A stretch of DNA of 64,000 bases from Pseudomonas atagonensis (GTDB taxonomy: Bacteria; Pseudomonadota; Gammaproteobacteria; Pseudomonadales; Pseudomonadaceae): the NCBI RefSeq assembly GCF_011369485.1, contig NZ_VXCA01000013.1, positions 59,680 through 123,679 on the forward strand, read 5' to 3'. Shown here piece by piece: positions 8,829-16,717 of the stretch. Each line of letters begins with the position of its first letter. Position 1 is the stretch's first letter. Below the pieces are notes generated by a model that did no database searches, was not told where the DNA came from, and saw nothing but the letters and a program-made list of their open reading frames with translations. The position numbers and the translations under genes were made by a program.

Positions 8829-9035
8829 CAACGTATTTTTGATAACCGGTCGGTTAAAAATAATCGTAAGTCATTAAATATCCACACTATTTCAAAGGAC
8901 GATGGCGACAGACGGTTACCCATCACTCCATACAAATTGCCGCTGACGGGAAAGCCTTCCGGCCAAAAGTACACGCCCTATGACAAATACAAATTCATAT
9001 CGACTTACAAGAAATTTGGTGGCACTACGGAATGA
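8829..9035 (+). pseudogene. Possible gene remnant (open frame without start codon)
   Basis: This frame stays open for 68 codons after an upstream TAA and ends with TGA, but contains no ATG, GTG or TTG. Its translation is protein-like in the second half, with LPITPYKLPLTGKPSGQKY and then KYKFISTYKKFGGTTE, rich in Lys and Tyr and unlike antisense noise. It may be the tail of a decayed gene. I cannot name a family, and chance is not excluded. Confidence 0.25.
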
Positions 9036-9152
9036 GAACGCATCTGCTCGTATCTTTTAAAGCGTTCTTTGACGAACTCCGAAAATGAAACCTTATGCGA
9101 TCCCCCGCGCCCTTCTCGCCCGCATCAGCGCTCAGCACAAATCCAAGACAAC

Positions 9153-9182
9153 AAAAAAGGGCTCACCTTTCGGTGAGCCCTT
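9153..9182 (-). terminator. Terminator of tRNA-Val(GAC)
   Basis: GGGCTCACC and GGTGAGCCC pair around TTTC. On the minus strand the stem is followed by six T residues. It lies about 30 bp downstream of the tRNA 3' end. Confidence 0.88.
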
Positions 9183-9211
9183 CCAGACCGCCCAGCAGAG
9201 CGGATTTTGTT

Positions 9212-9288
9212 TGGTAGGCGCGATTGGACTCGAACCAACGACCCCCACCATGTCAAGGTGGTGCTCTAACCAACTGAGCTACGTGCCT
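9212..9288 (-). tRNA. tRNA-Val (anticodon GAC)
   Basis: A 77-nt cloverleaf with encoded CCA. The acceptor begins AGGCACG, the D arm reads GCTCAGTTGGTTAGAGC, the anticodon loop TTGACAT sits between CCACC and GGTGG, and the T arm reads GTTGGTTCGAGTCCAAT. The fifth acceptor pair is A-C, a mismatch worth confirming. It reads GUC/GUU valine codons. Confidence 0.95.
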
Positions 9289-9472
9289 GCTGTGAGGCGG
9301 CATTCTACGGAATTCCGGAGGGGTGTCAACACCTTTTTTTCACCTAACCCTATGAATATGCAAAATATTTAATTTCGGGTCGGCGAAGAAGATTTTTCCG
9401 GTAGCTGGCGGAGGTTTTTTAACTGGGGTAGGATCGGCGCAATCGTAAAATATATTAAACAGAGGCTGCAGG

Positions 9473-10756
9473 ATGGCGAACACCCCTTACCCAGAGTCTT
9501 ATTACGCTGCGTCGGCCAATGCCGTACCGCCACGTCCGGCCCTGCAGGATGATGTGGAGACGGATGTCTGTGTGATTGGCGCCGGGTACACCGGACTGTC
9601 CTCTGCCTTGTTTCTGCTGGAGAACGGTTTTCGTGTGACGGTACTGGAAGCCGCCAAGGTCGGCTTCGGCGCCTCCGGGCGTAATGGCGGGCAGATCGTT
9701 AACAGTTATAGCCGCGACATCGATGTGATCGAGCGCAGCGTCGGCCCCAAGCAGGCGCAGTTGCTTGGGCAGATGGCGTTTGAAGGCGGCCGGATCATTC
9801 GTGAGCGTGTCGCCAGGTACAACATCCAGTGCGACCTGAAGGATGGCGGCGTGTTCGCTGCCCTCACGGGTAAACAGATGGGCCACCTGGAATCTCAGAA
9901 ACGTCTGTGGGAGCGCTTCGGCCATACGCAGCTCGAACTGCTCGATCAGCGTCGTATCCGCGAAGTTGTCGCGTGTGATCAATACGTCGGCGGCATGCTC
10001 GATATGAGTGGCGGGCACATTCACCCGCTTAACCTGGCGCTGGGTGAGGCCGCCGCAGTGGAATCCCTCGGCGGCACAATTTATGAGCAATCCCCCGCCG
10101 TGCGTATCGAACGTGGCGCCAATCCAGTGGTGCATACGCCGCAAGGCAAGGTCAGGGCCAAGTTCATCATCGTTGCCGGCAATGCCTACCTCGGTAATCT
10201 GGTGCCGGAACTGGCGGCCAAATCGATGCCGTGCGGCACCCAGGTGATCACAACCGAACCGCTGGGTGACGAACTTGCAAAAGCTCTGCTGCCGCAGGAC
10301 TACTGCGTCGAAGACTGTAACTATTTGCTCGACTACTACCGACTGACCGGCGACAACCGCCTGATCTTCGGCGGCGGCGTGGTGTATGGCGCACGGGATC
10401 CGGCCAACATCGAAGCGATCATTCGTCCGAAAATGCTCAAGGCGTTTCCGCAGCTCAAGGACGTGAAGATTGATTACGCATGGACAGGAAATTTCCTGCT
10501 GACCCTGTCGCGTTTGCCGCAGGTTGGGCGTTTGGGCGACAACATCTATTACTCGCAAGGCTGCAGCGGCCACGGTGTGACGTACACGCATCTGGCCGGC
10601 AAAGTGTTGGCCGAAGCACTGCGTGGTCAGGCTGAACGTTTTGATGCGTTTGCGGACTTGCCGCACTACCCGTTCCCGGGTGGGCAACTGTTGCGTACAC
10701 CGTTTGCGGCGCTGGGGGCTTGGTATTACGGGTTGCGCGACAAGTACGGCCTATAA
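9473..10756 (+). CDS. FAD-dependent amine oxidase, gamma-glutamylputrescine oxidase (PuuB) type
   Basis: A 427-residue protein of the DAO family. It has an N-terminal dinucleotide fold, VCVIGAGYTGLSSALFLLEN, at residues 30-52. Further FAD contacts are VGFGASGRNGGQIVNSYSRD and, near the C-terminus, YYSQGCSGHGVTYTHLAGKV. This pattern is that of PuuB/PauB-type enzymes, which oxidise gamma-glutamylated putrescine or related polyamines with oxygen, giving an aldehyde, ammonia and peroxide. GCAGG precedes the ATG. No other puu/pau genes are adjacent, so the exact substrate is open. A REP pair follows the stop. Confidence 0.82.
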   Translation: MANTPYPESYYAASANAVPPRPALQDDVETDVCVIGAGYTGLSSALFLLENGFRVTVLEAAKVGFGASGRNGGQIVNSYSRDIDVIERSVGPKQAQLLGQMAFEGGRIIRERVARYNIQCDLKDGGVFAALTGKQMGHLESQKRLWERFGHTQLELLDQRRIREVVACDQYVGGMLDMSGGHIHPLNLALGEAAAVESLGGTIYEQSPAVRIERGANPVVHTPQGKVRAKFIIVAGNAYLGNLVPELAAKSMPCGTQVITTEPLGDELAKALLPQDYCVEDCNYLLDYYRLTGDNRLIFGGGVVYGARDPANIEAIIRPKMLKAFPQLKDVKIDYAWTGNFLLTLSRLPQVGRLGDNIYYSQGCSGHGVTYTHLAGKVLAEALRGQAERFDAFADLPHYPFPGGQLLRTPFAALGAWYYGLRDKYGL

Positions 10757-10769
10757 AAACCATTGTGCC

Positions 10770-10856
10770 GAGGGGATTTATCCCCGTTGGGGTGCGAAGC
10801 GCCCCCTCTTCAATAGAAGGGGACTGCTGCACAGTCCAACGGGGATAAATCCCCTC
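10770..10856. repeat. REP pair (REPIN) after the PuuB-like gene
   Basis: A 21-bp sequence at 10770-10790 (GAGGGGATTTATCCCCGTTGG) recurs as its exact inverse at 10836-10856. Each arm contains its own palindrome, GGGGATttATCCCC-like, and the spacer is GC-rich. This is the head-to-head REP doublet structure common in Pseudomonas intergenic regions. Confidence 0.85.
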
Positions 10857-10884
10857 ACCACAGTAGTCTCAGCCAGACTTTCAA

Positions 10885-11856
10885 TCAGAGTTGGTCGCGG
10901 GCAATCCCGCTGCGAATCCGCAAGATGTCAGCCAATACCGCCAAGGCAATCTCCGCCGGCGTTTTGCTGCCCAGGTTCAGACCGATCGGCGCATGAATCC
11001 GCGTCAGTTCGCCCTCCCCCAGACCGCCAATCCGCCGCAAACGCTCGAAGCGCTTCTGCGATGTCTGCTGTGAGCCCATGACGCCAATGTAGAACGCCTC
11101 GGTGCGCACCGCCTCCATCATCGCGAGATCGTCGATCCGCGGATCGTGGGTCAGCGCCACCACCGCCGTGTCGCGATGACAACCACCGTCGGCGATAAAC
11201 ACCGAAGGCAGTTGCCGACGAATCTCCACGCCGTTGAGCACCACACCTTCGAGCACTTCATCGCGCGGATCGCAGAGAATCACTTCAAACCCGAGACCCA
11301 CCGCGAACTCGGCACAGGCCTGCGCCACACTGGAATAACCCGCGAGCAACAGACGCTGAGCCGCGCCGACACGAATCCGCACACGATCAATCTCGCGCTC
11401 GATGCGTGCGCCCTGTTCGCGATCGGCAAACAAGGCACGTGCGCCGCTGACCAGATCAACCTCGCGGATCAAGCGCCGCTGACCGAGCAGCGCCGATTCC
11501 AGCTCACGCAGATGCGCCTGCACGTCACAGTCCGCGTCAAATTTCTCTACCAGCACATCGAGGATGCCGCCACAGGGCAGGCTGACCCGAGAACGCGGAT
11601 CGTCGCCCTCCCCATAACGCACCACGTTGACTGCATCGAGAAACGCACCTTCGGCGACCCGCTCGAGGAAGTCCTCTTCGACGCAACCACCTGACAACGA
11701 CCCGATCCACTGGCCGCCTTCGTTCACCGCCAGCAGCGAACCCGGCGCCCGCGGTGCCGAGCCGTAGGTGGTCAGCACGGTGCAGAGCCAGATGCGCTGC
11801 CCCGCCACCGACCACTCCAGCGCCCGCCGCACCACTTGTAGATCGAGATGCTGCAT
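10885..11856 (-). CDS. XdhC/CoxI-family molybdenum-enzyme maturation factor
   Basis: A 323-residue protein. The N-terminal XdhC_CoxI part shows TVLTTYGSAPRAPGSLLAVN and GSLSGGCVEEDFLERV. The C-terminal XdhC_C part is a Rossmann-like domain (LLAGYSSVAQACAEFAVGLG). Members bind the molybdenum cofactor, help sulfurate it, and insert it into a partner hydroxylase. It ends a four-gene operon (Mo subunit, Fe-S subunit, cytochrome c, this gene), separated from the cytochrome gene by a single base between stop and start. That makes the hydroxylase encoded here its likely client. I did not give it the xdhC symbol because the client is not a typical xanthine dehydrogenase. Confidence 0.88.
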   Translation of the reverse strand: MQHLDLQVVRRALEWSVAGQRIWLCTVLTTYGSAPRAPGSLLAVNEGGQWIGSLSGGCVEEDFLERVAEGAFLDAVNVVRYGEGDDPRSRVSLPCGGILDVLVEKFDADCDVQAHLRELESALLGQRRLIREVDLVSGARALFADREQGARIEREIDRVRIRVGAAQRLLLAGYSSVAQACAEFAVGLGFEVILCDPRDEVLEGVVLNGVEIRRQLPSVFIADGGCHRDTAVVALTHDPRIDDLAMMEAVRTEAFYIGVMGSQQTSQKRFERLRRIGGLGEGELTRIHAPIGLNLGSKTPAEIALAVLADILRIRSGIARDQL

Positions 11857-11857
11857 G

Positions 11858-13093
11858 TCAGTGCGCCTTGTGCTCGAGGGTCGGTGCGTCGGCCTGCAGT
11901 TTCTGCACGTCGCTCACCGCCAGTTCGGCGGATTGGCCGCCCCAGCCCTGACGCAGGTAGTTGAGCAGATCAGTCAGCTGTTCAGGGCTGAGCTTGTCGG
12001 CAAAACCCGGCATCGGCTGCATGTGTTCGAACCCGGCAAACTTCTGCTCGCCGATACCGTCCTCGATCACCCGCAGCAGGTTGCGCGGGTCTTCCAGGCG
12101 CAGCGTGGTGTTGCCGCGCATGGCCACCGCGATGTGCGGCTTACCCTCGCCACCGGCGGCGTGGCAACCGGCGCAGACGTTCAAGTATTCCTGACGGCCG
12201 CGCTGGGCGCTCGCGCTGAGCTTGTCCACCGACACCTCGACGAGTTCCTTGGCTGCCGGCGGTTGGTCGCCGAGCAGGAAGGTCGCCATCGCTGCCAGAT
12301 CCTGATCGTTCAGACCCTGAGTGCTGTTGTGGAACACCGGGAACATCTCGTTGAACATCGTCCCTTGCGCGCTCATGCCGTGCTTGAGGAACGTGCTCAG
12401 ATCCTGATGATTCCAGCCGCGCGCAGCGAGGTCAGTGGCCAGCAGGCTTGGCGCCAGATACCCATTGAGGATGCCGCCAGTCAGGCGTTTGTCCATCTGC
12501 ATCGCGCCCGGCAGGCCGCGTGGCGTGTGGCACTCGCCGCAGTGGCCGAGGACGTCGACCATGTATTGGCCGCGCTTCCACGCTTCGCTTTTGCCTTCGC
12601 CGGCGTCCAGCTTCACGTCTGTGCCGTACATCATGTTCCAGCCCATCAGGCCCAGACGCACGTTGAACGGAAAACTCAGGCTGGTGACCGGTGCTGCGCG
12701 CTCGATCGGCTCGACGGTTTTCAGGTAAGCGTGAATCGCGTCCGAATCTTCCCGTGGCACCAGGTGATACGAGGTGTATGGCATCGCCGGGTAAAGGTTG
12801 GCGCCGTCGCGACGCTTGCCCTTGGTCAGCGCAGCGAAGAACTCGTCATCGTTATACAGACCGATACCGTGCTCTTTGCTCGGGGTGATGTTGGTGCCGT
12901 AGATCGTGCCGAACGGCGACACGATCGGCAGGCCACCGGCATACGGCGCGCCGCCCGGTGCGGTGTGGCAGGCCATGCAGTCCGCAGCGCGGGCGAGGTA
13001 CTCGCCACGCTTGACCTGATCATCGGCGTGGGCAAATACCACCGGCGCAGCCAGCCCGACCGCCAGGGTCAGGCGGGTCAGTAATAGCTTCAT
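11858..13093 (-). CDS. Triheme c-type cytochrome, electron acceptor subunit of the Mo hydroxylase
   Basis: The ATG at 13093 follows AGGAGG and gives 411 residues with a signal peptide (MKLLLTRLTLAVGLAAPVVF..AHA). Three CXXCH heme sites are visible: CMACH at residues 39-43, CGECH near 183 and CAGCH near 305. Each has a downstream Met likely to be the distal ligand, as in YPAMPYTSY. This is the three-domain layout of the cytochrome subunits of alcohol and aldehyde dehydrogenases. It should accept electrons from the Fe-S subunit in the periplasm and pass them to the respiratory chain. It lies 2 bp after the Fe-S gene stop. Confidence 0.92.
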   Translation of the reverse strand: MKLLLTRLTLAVGLAAPVVFAHADDQVKRGEYLARAADCMACHTAPGGAPYAGGLPIVSPFGTIYGTNITPSKEHGIGLYNDDEFFAALTKGKRRDGANLYPAMPYTSYHLVPREDSDAIHAYLKTVEPIERAAPVTSLSFPFNVRLGLMGWNMMYGTDVKLDAGEGKSEAWKRGQYMVDVLGHCGECHTPRGLPGAMQMDKRLTGGILNGYLAPSLLATDLAARGWNHQDLSTFLKHGMSAQGTMFNEMFPVFHNSTQGLNDQDLAAMATFLLGDQPPAAKELVEVSVDKLSASAQRGRQEYLNVCAGCHAAGGEGKPHIAVAMRGNTTLRLEDPRNLLRVIEDGIGEQKFAGFEHMQPMPGFADKLSPEQLTDLLNYLRQGWGGQSAELAVSDVQKLQADAPTLEHKAH

Positions 13094-13095
13094 GC

Positions 13096-13635
13096 TTAAC
13101 CCTCCTTGACCAGGCCGAGATCGGTCAGCACGTTGCGGGTGGCGTTGTAGTAACGCACGTACCCGGTGCAACGGCAGACGTGATGGCCGAGGCTGTCCTC
13201 GATGACTTTTTCCAGCTGGCTTTTGACGATTGGCTGGCGTTGCAGCTTCTCGACCAGTACGGTCGCGGCGTTGACGAAGCCTGGCGCGCAGTAGCTGCAC
13301 TGGAAGGCGAACTCGTCGACGAAACGCTGCTGGATCGGATTCAGCTCGGTGACCTGTCCCTGCTCGTCGCGGCTCGCGTGGCCTTCGATGGTGCGGACTT
13401 TTTTGCCTTCGAAGTAATGCGCGCCGGTGATGCAGGTGCGTACTTCTTCGCTGGTGCCGTCCGGGTTGTCGACGATCACCACGCAGGCGTGGCAGATGCC
13501 CTGGCCGCAGCCCAGGCGCGAACCGGTGAGGTTTTTGTATTCGTGCAGGTAGTCGATCATCGGCAGGTCATCAGGGATGTCCACCGGGCCGACGGTTTGA
13601 CCATTGAGGGTCAGTTGAAGCGGACGGTTAGCCAT
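13096..13635 (-). CDS. 2Fe-2S subunit of a molybdenum hydroxylase
   Basis: The ATG at 13635 is preceded by GGAGG and gives 179 residues. The N-terminal plant-type ferredoxin cluster ligands are GCGQGICHACVV with a fourth cysteine in RTCITG. The C-terminal helical domain carries the second cluster as FQCSYCAPGF and HHVCRCTGY. This is the CoxS/IorA/NicA small-subunit architecture. It relays electrons from the molybdenum centre to the cytochrome. Its start overlaps the end of the Mo-subunit gene by 8 bp, showing tight coupling. It lacks its own export signal, so it probably travels with the Tat-exported large subunit. Confidence 0.92.
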   Translation of the reverse strand: MANRPLQLTLNGQTVGPVDIPDDLPMIDYLHEYKNLTGSRLGCGQGICHACVVIVDNPDGTSEEVRTCITGAHYFEGKKVRTIEGHASRDEQGQVTELNPIQQRFVDEFAFQCSYCAPGFVNAATVLVEKLQRQPIVKSQLEKVIEDSLGHHVCRCTGYVRYYNATRNVLTDLGLVKEG

Positions 13636-16459
13636 TGAGGGCCTCCTTGATGCGCGCAGCAGTGATTGGCAGATCGCGAACACGTTTACCGATGGCGTGC
13701 GCCACGGCGTTACCGATGGCACCGACCACCGGGATCATCACCACTTCGGCGATGCCTTTGGACGGGTCGCTAGGCGACAGGGCCGGGAGAATCTCCGACG
13801 TCTGCTTCCACACGGCAACGTGACGGGCCATCGGCAAACGGTAACGGTTGAAGTTCCAGTCACCCTCCCCCGGCCCGCCTTCGTACAGCGGCATCTCTTC
13901 CATCAGTGCGTGACCGATGCCCATGGCGATACCGCCTTCGAGCTGGCCCTTGACCAACTCTTCGACCAGCACACGGCCGCACTCGACCCACGAATGGTGG
14001 TTGAGCACTTCGACTTCCGCCGAGCCTTTGTTGACCTTCAGTTCGACCAGCGTCGCGACCGGGCTGTAGTAAGTCACGGCGGCGTTGTTCAACTGAGTCG
14101 CTGGATAGCTGATGTTCTGGCGATCCAGCAGATGGAAACCGGCCGTACTCATCAGCGCTTGCTTGGCTTTCGGGGCTCCGTCGCCATACTTGACGGCCAG
14201 ACCGTCGAGCGGCAGACGCTCGCGCACGCCGTCGATGCTGTATTCAGCCTCGGCCCAGCTCCAGCGGTTAAAGCCGTGCACGGTGGCTCCGGTGACCAGG
14301 CCGCGTGCGTGAGCATGTTTGGCCAGCTCTTCGAAGCTCAGCGGCTGCATGCCGTTGGCGGTGAGTTTGCCGTCGACCCAATGCGCATCTTCGCGACGCA
14401 CCACGTAAGGGTTGGCCTGGCCGCCGAACGGGCCCTGACGCCAGATCTCCAGTGCTGCCGGCCACAAGCCGTGGTTGAACAGCACGCGCGCCGCTTCACG
14501 GGTGGCGTGACTGAAGTAATAAGCCGAGTTGGTCGCCGACGAGGCCGAAGCCAGTTTGCCAACCCAGCGCGGGTTGCGCAGTAGGTTGTCCTGCTCAGCC
14601 TGGCTCATGATGTAAGGGTTGCCGCTGGTGATCAGCTGCATTTCCTTCCATTCGGTTTCGCCGGTTTTCACCTCGTGCGCCGGGCTGCCGAGGAAATCGG
14701 CGACAACCAGGGCTTGTGACGTGGACATGCCGGTGCCGATCTCGATACCGATATGGCGCAGCTGGATGCGACCTTCGGCGGTGAATTCGATGCTGGCCAT
14801 CGGCGCTTCGGAACCGGTGCCGAAGTCTTTCTGGCAAATGGCAAAACCGACGCCGTACCAATTGTCCGGGTCGGCGGCTTCGCGTTGTTTCTTGATCGCG
14901 TCACGGTTTTTCCAGACTTCGTGCACCGAGGCTTTGTCGAGGATTTCGTGCAGGCGCAGCGCACCGGCCGGGATCGCGCCCTGAGTGTTCTTCATCCCAG
15001 AACGCAGAGCGTTCTTGCGGCGCAGGTCAATGGCGTCGACATTCAGACGATTGGCGATTTCGTCGACCATCATTTCGGTCGCCGCCATGCTCTGCAGGGT
15101 GCCGTAGCCGCGCATCGAACCGGCCTCAACGCCACGCGAATGGTAAGCGGTGACTTGCAGGTCGTTCTGCGGCATGTAGTAGATCGACTGCGCAGCCGTG
15201 GCGCCAACCGCCGCCACCGAAGGGCTGTAGTTGATCCGGCCACCGCCGTCGACGCTCATTTCGGCGCGGAAAATCTTGAAGCTGTAGTCGTTCTTGTCCA
15301 CGGCCAACTGGTAGCGGATATCGAACGGGTGACGCTTGATGCCGCTCTGGAATTGCTCGTAGCGGTCGTTGGCCAGACGCACCGGCACACCGGCGCCATA
15401 CAGCGCAGCGAGGGCCGCGTAGTAGACGAAGATGTTGTGGTCTTTGGAGCCGTAACCAACGGTGTAGCCCGGGTGCATGTTCAGGTTGGCCAGGCCGAAG
15501 CGCGACGGCGCGATCATTTTCGCGGTCTCGGTCGCCGCTTCCAATGGGCACTGGGTGGCCACAACGAAGTGCAGGGTCTTGGTTTTCGGGTCGTACCAGC
15601 CGTTGCCGTTGTCCGGTTCCATGGCGGCCGGTTCAATCGACGGGGTCTTGTAGCGCTCGTCGAACACCAGCCAGTTATCCGGCGGCGAGTCGACTTCTTT
15701 CTTCATCCGATCGGCGTAAAACAGGCCACGCTCGGTCAGGTTGCCGTGCAGGTTCGGCTGGGAATTCCACACCGGGCGACGGTTTTTCAGCATCGGGAAG
15801 AGGATCGAGTCCTTGAGGCTGGCGAATTCGTCTTCGTCGGCCGAGGTCGGACCACCTACGCGTACGTAGCGGAAGCTACCATACGGATCGCCTTCGTAAT
15901 ACGGAACCTGGGCACCGTAACGAATCGCCTTGTCATTGAATTTGAGTTTGTTCTTGGCCTGACGGAAACGCTCGAAATCGTTCCAGATCAGGATCGCCAC
16001 CGGATGGCCGATGAACATTGGCACTTTGCCTTCCGGCAGTAGCGGATCCGGTGCGTGTTCTTCCGGGAAGACGATGCCGTCCTTGTCCAGGTCAGCCGCG
16101 GTGACGATGCGGTCAGGCTGCAAATCGGCACCGAGCCACGACAGGTCGTAGCCGTCGTAGATGCGGTCAGCCTTGATGGTTTTCAACAGCATGGCGTGGC
16201 CTTGCTGTTCGGGCCAGCCCGGCATGTCCTTGGATCGGATGTCGCGGGCAAACACCTTGCTACCGCAGACTTTCGACAAGGCATCGTTACGCTGGCGCGC
16301 CTTGCCGTTGTTGCCGAGCCATTTCTCGGACGGCACGGTGACGCTGTTTTCCATCAAGGCAGCCAGCGCCTGACTGCTGAGCGGCGTGAGCGTGACGCTC
16401 ACACCCGCCACCAGCCCGCCCTGGAGGAACGAGCGCCGGGATATTTCACGGTTGGACAT
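13628..16459 (-). CDS. Molybdopterin-binding large subunit of a Tat-exported aldehyde/N-heterocycle dehydrogenase
   Basis: A 943-residue catalytic subunit of the xanthine-dehydrogenase superfamily, isoquinoline-1-oxidoreductase beta (IorB) or membrane aldehyde dehydrogenase type. Residues 8-15 (SRRSFLQG) are a twin-arginine signal, so the holoenzyme is folded in the cytoplasm and exported. Cofactor-region motifs include GYGSKDHNIFVYYAALAAL, RGVEAGSMRGYGTLQSMAAT and EIGTGMSTSQALVV. The C-terminal KGIAEVVMIPVVGAIGNAVA holds the conserved glutamate. It is the first gene of a four-gene operon with Fe-S, cytochrome and XdhC genes; AGAGGAT lies 8 nt before the ATG. The substrate cannot be read from the sequence; aldehydes, nicotinate-like and isoquinoline-like heterocycles are the family options. 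Confidence 0.88.
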   Translation of the reverse strand: MSNREISRRSFLQGGLVAGVSVTLTPLSSQALAALMENSVTVPSEKWLGNNGKARQRNDALSKVCGSKVFARDIRSKDMPGWPEQQGHAMLLKTIKADRIYDGYDLSWLGADLQPDRIVTAADLDKDGIVFPEEHAPDPLLPEGKVPMFIGHPVAILIWNDFERFRQAKNKLKFNDKAIRYGAQVPYYEGDPYGSFRYVRVGGPTSADEDEFASLKDSILFPMLKNRRPVWNSQPNLHGNLTERGLFYADRMKKEVDSPPDNWLVFDERYKTPSIEPAAMEPDNGNGWYDPKTKTLHFVVATQCPLEAATETAKMIAPSRFGLANLNMHPGYTVGYGSKDHNIFVYYAALAALYGAGVPVRLANDRYEQFQSGIKRHPFDIRYQLAVDKNDYSFKIFRAEMSVDGGGRINYSPSVAAVGATAAQSIYYMPQNDLQVTAYHSRGVEAGSMRGYGTLQSMAATEMMVDEIANRLNVDAIDLRRKNALRSGMKNTQGAIPAGALRLHEILDKASVHEVWKNRDAIKKQREAADPDNWYGVGFAICQKDFGTGSEAPMASIEFTAEGRIQLRHIGIEIGTGMSTSQALVVADFLGSPAHEVKTGETEWKEMQLITSGNPYIMSQAEQDNLLRNPRWVGKLASASSATNSAYYFSHATREAARVLFNHGLWPAALEIWRQGPFGGQANPYVVRREDAHWVDGKLTANGMQPLSFEELAKHAHARGLVTGATVHGFNRWSWAEAEYSIDGVRERLPLDGLAVKYGDGAPKAKQALMSTAGFHLLDRQNISYPATQLNNAAVTYYSPVATLVELKVNKGSAEVEVLNHHSWVECGRVLVEELVKGQLEGGIAMGIGHALMEEMPLYEGGPGEGDWNFNRYRLPMARHVAVWKQTSEILPALSPSDPSKGIAEVVMIPVVGAIGNAVAHAIGKRVRDLPITAARIKEALNG

Positions 16460-16717
16460 GGATCATCCTCTGGGCGGTTATACGTCCGCCCTTCTGGTTA
16501 TCTACTGGGAATCTCGAGTCTTGCAGAAGCCCTTCTTGGCTAAACAAAGGGCGTGATGACAGTGCAAAGCTGACCGAAAGGTTAACTTTAAAGGTTTCTG
16601 CGTTCGCAGCAAACAACCAGTTACAAAAATCTGACTAAAGAATCAGATTGCTGCAGCGTTGCGCCGCAGCAATGAGGGGTAACGGCGCCACTTTTCAGGG
16701 CGCCTCACTTGCATCAA

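Larger units (their letters stand above)
8591..9211. other. 620-bp stretch without a confident gene
   Basis: This AT-richer region between the DUF2214 gene and tRNA-Val has no gene with a good start. It holds a strong orphan terminator reading minus (8728-8766), a small palindrome TAACCG-GT-CGGTTA at 8843-8856, and an open plus-strand frame without a start codon at 8829-9035. It ends with the tRNA-Val terminator. Confidence 0.6.

Noticed and set aside
9085..9372. 95-codon plus-strand frame with GAIGLEPTTPTMS-like sequence
   Set aside because: It is the translated complement of tRNA-Val(GAC), a well-known false-gene pattern.
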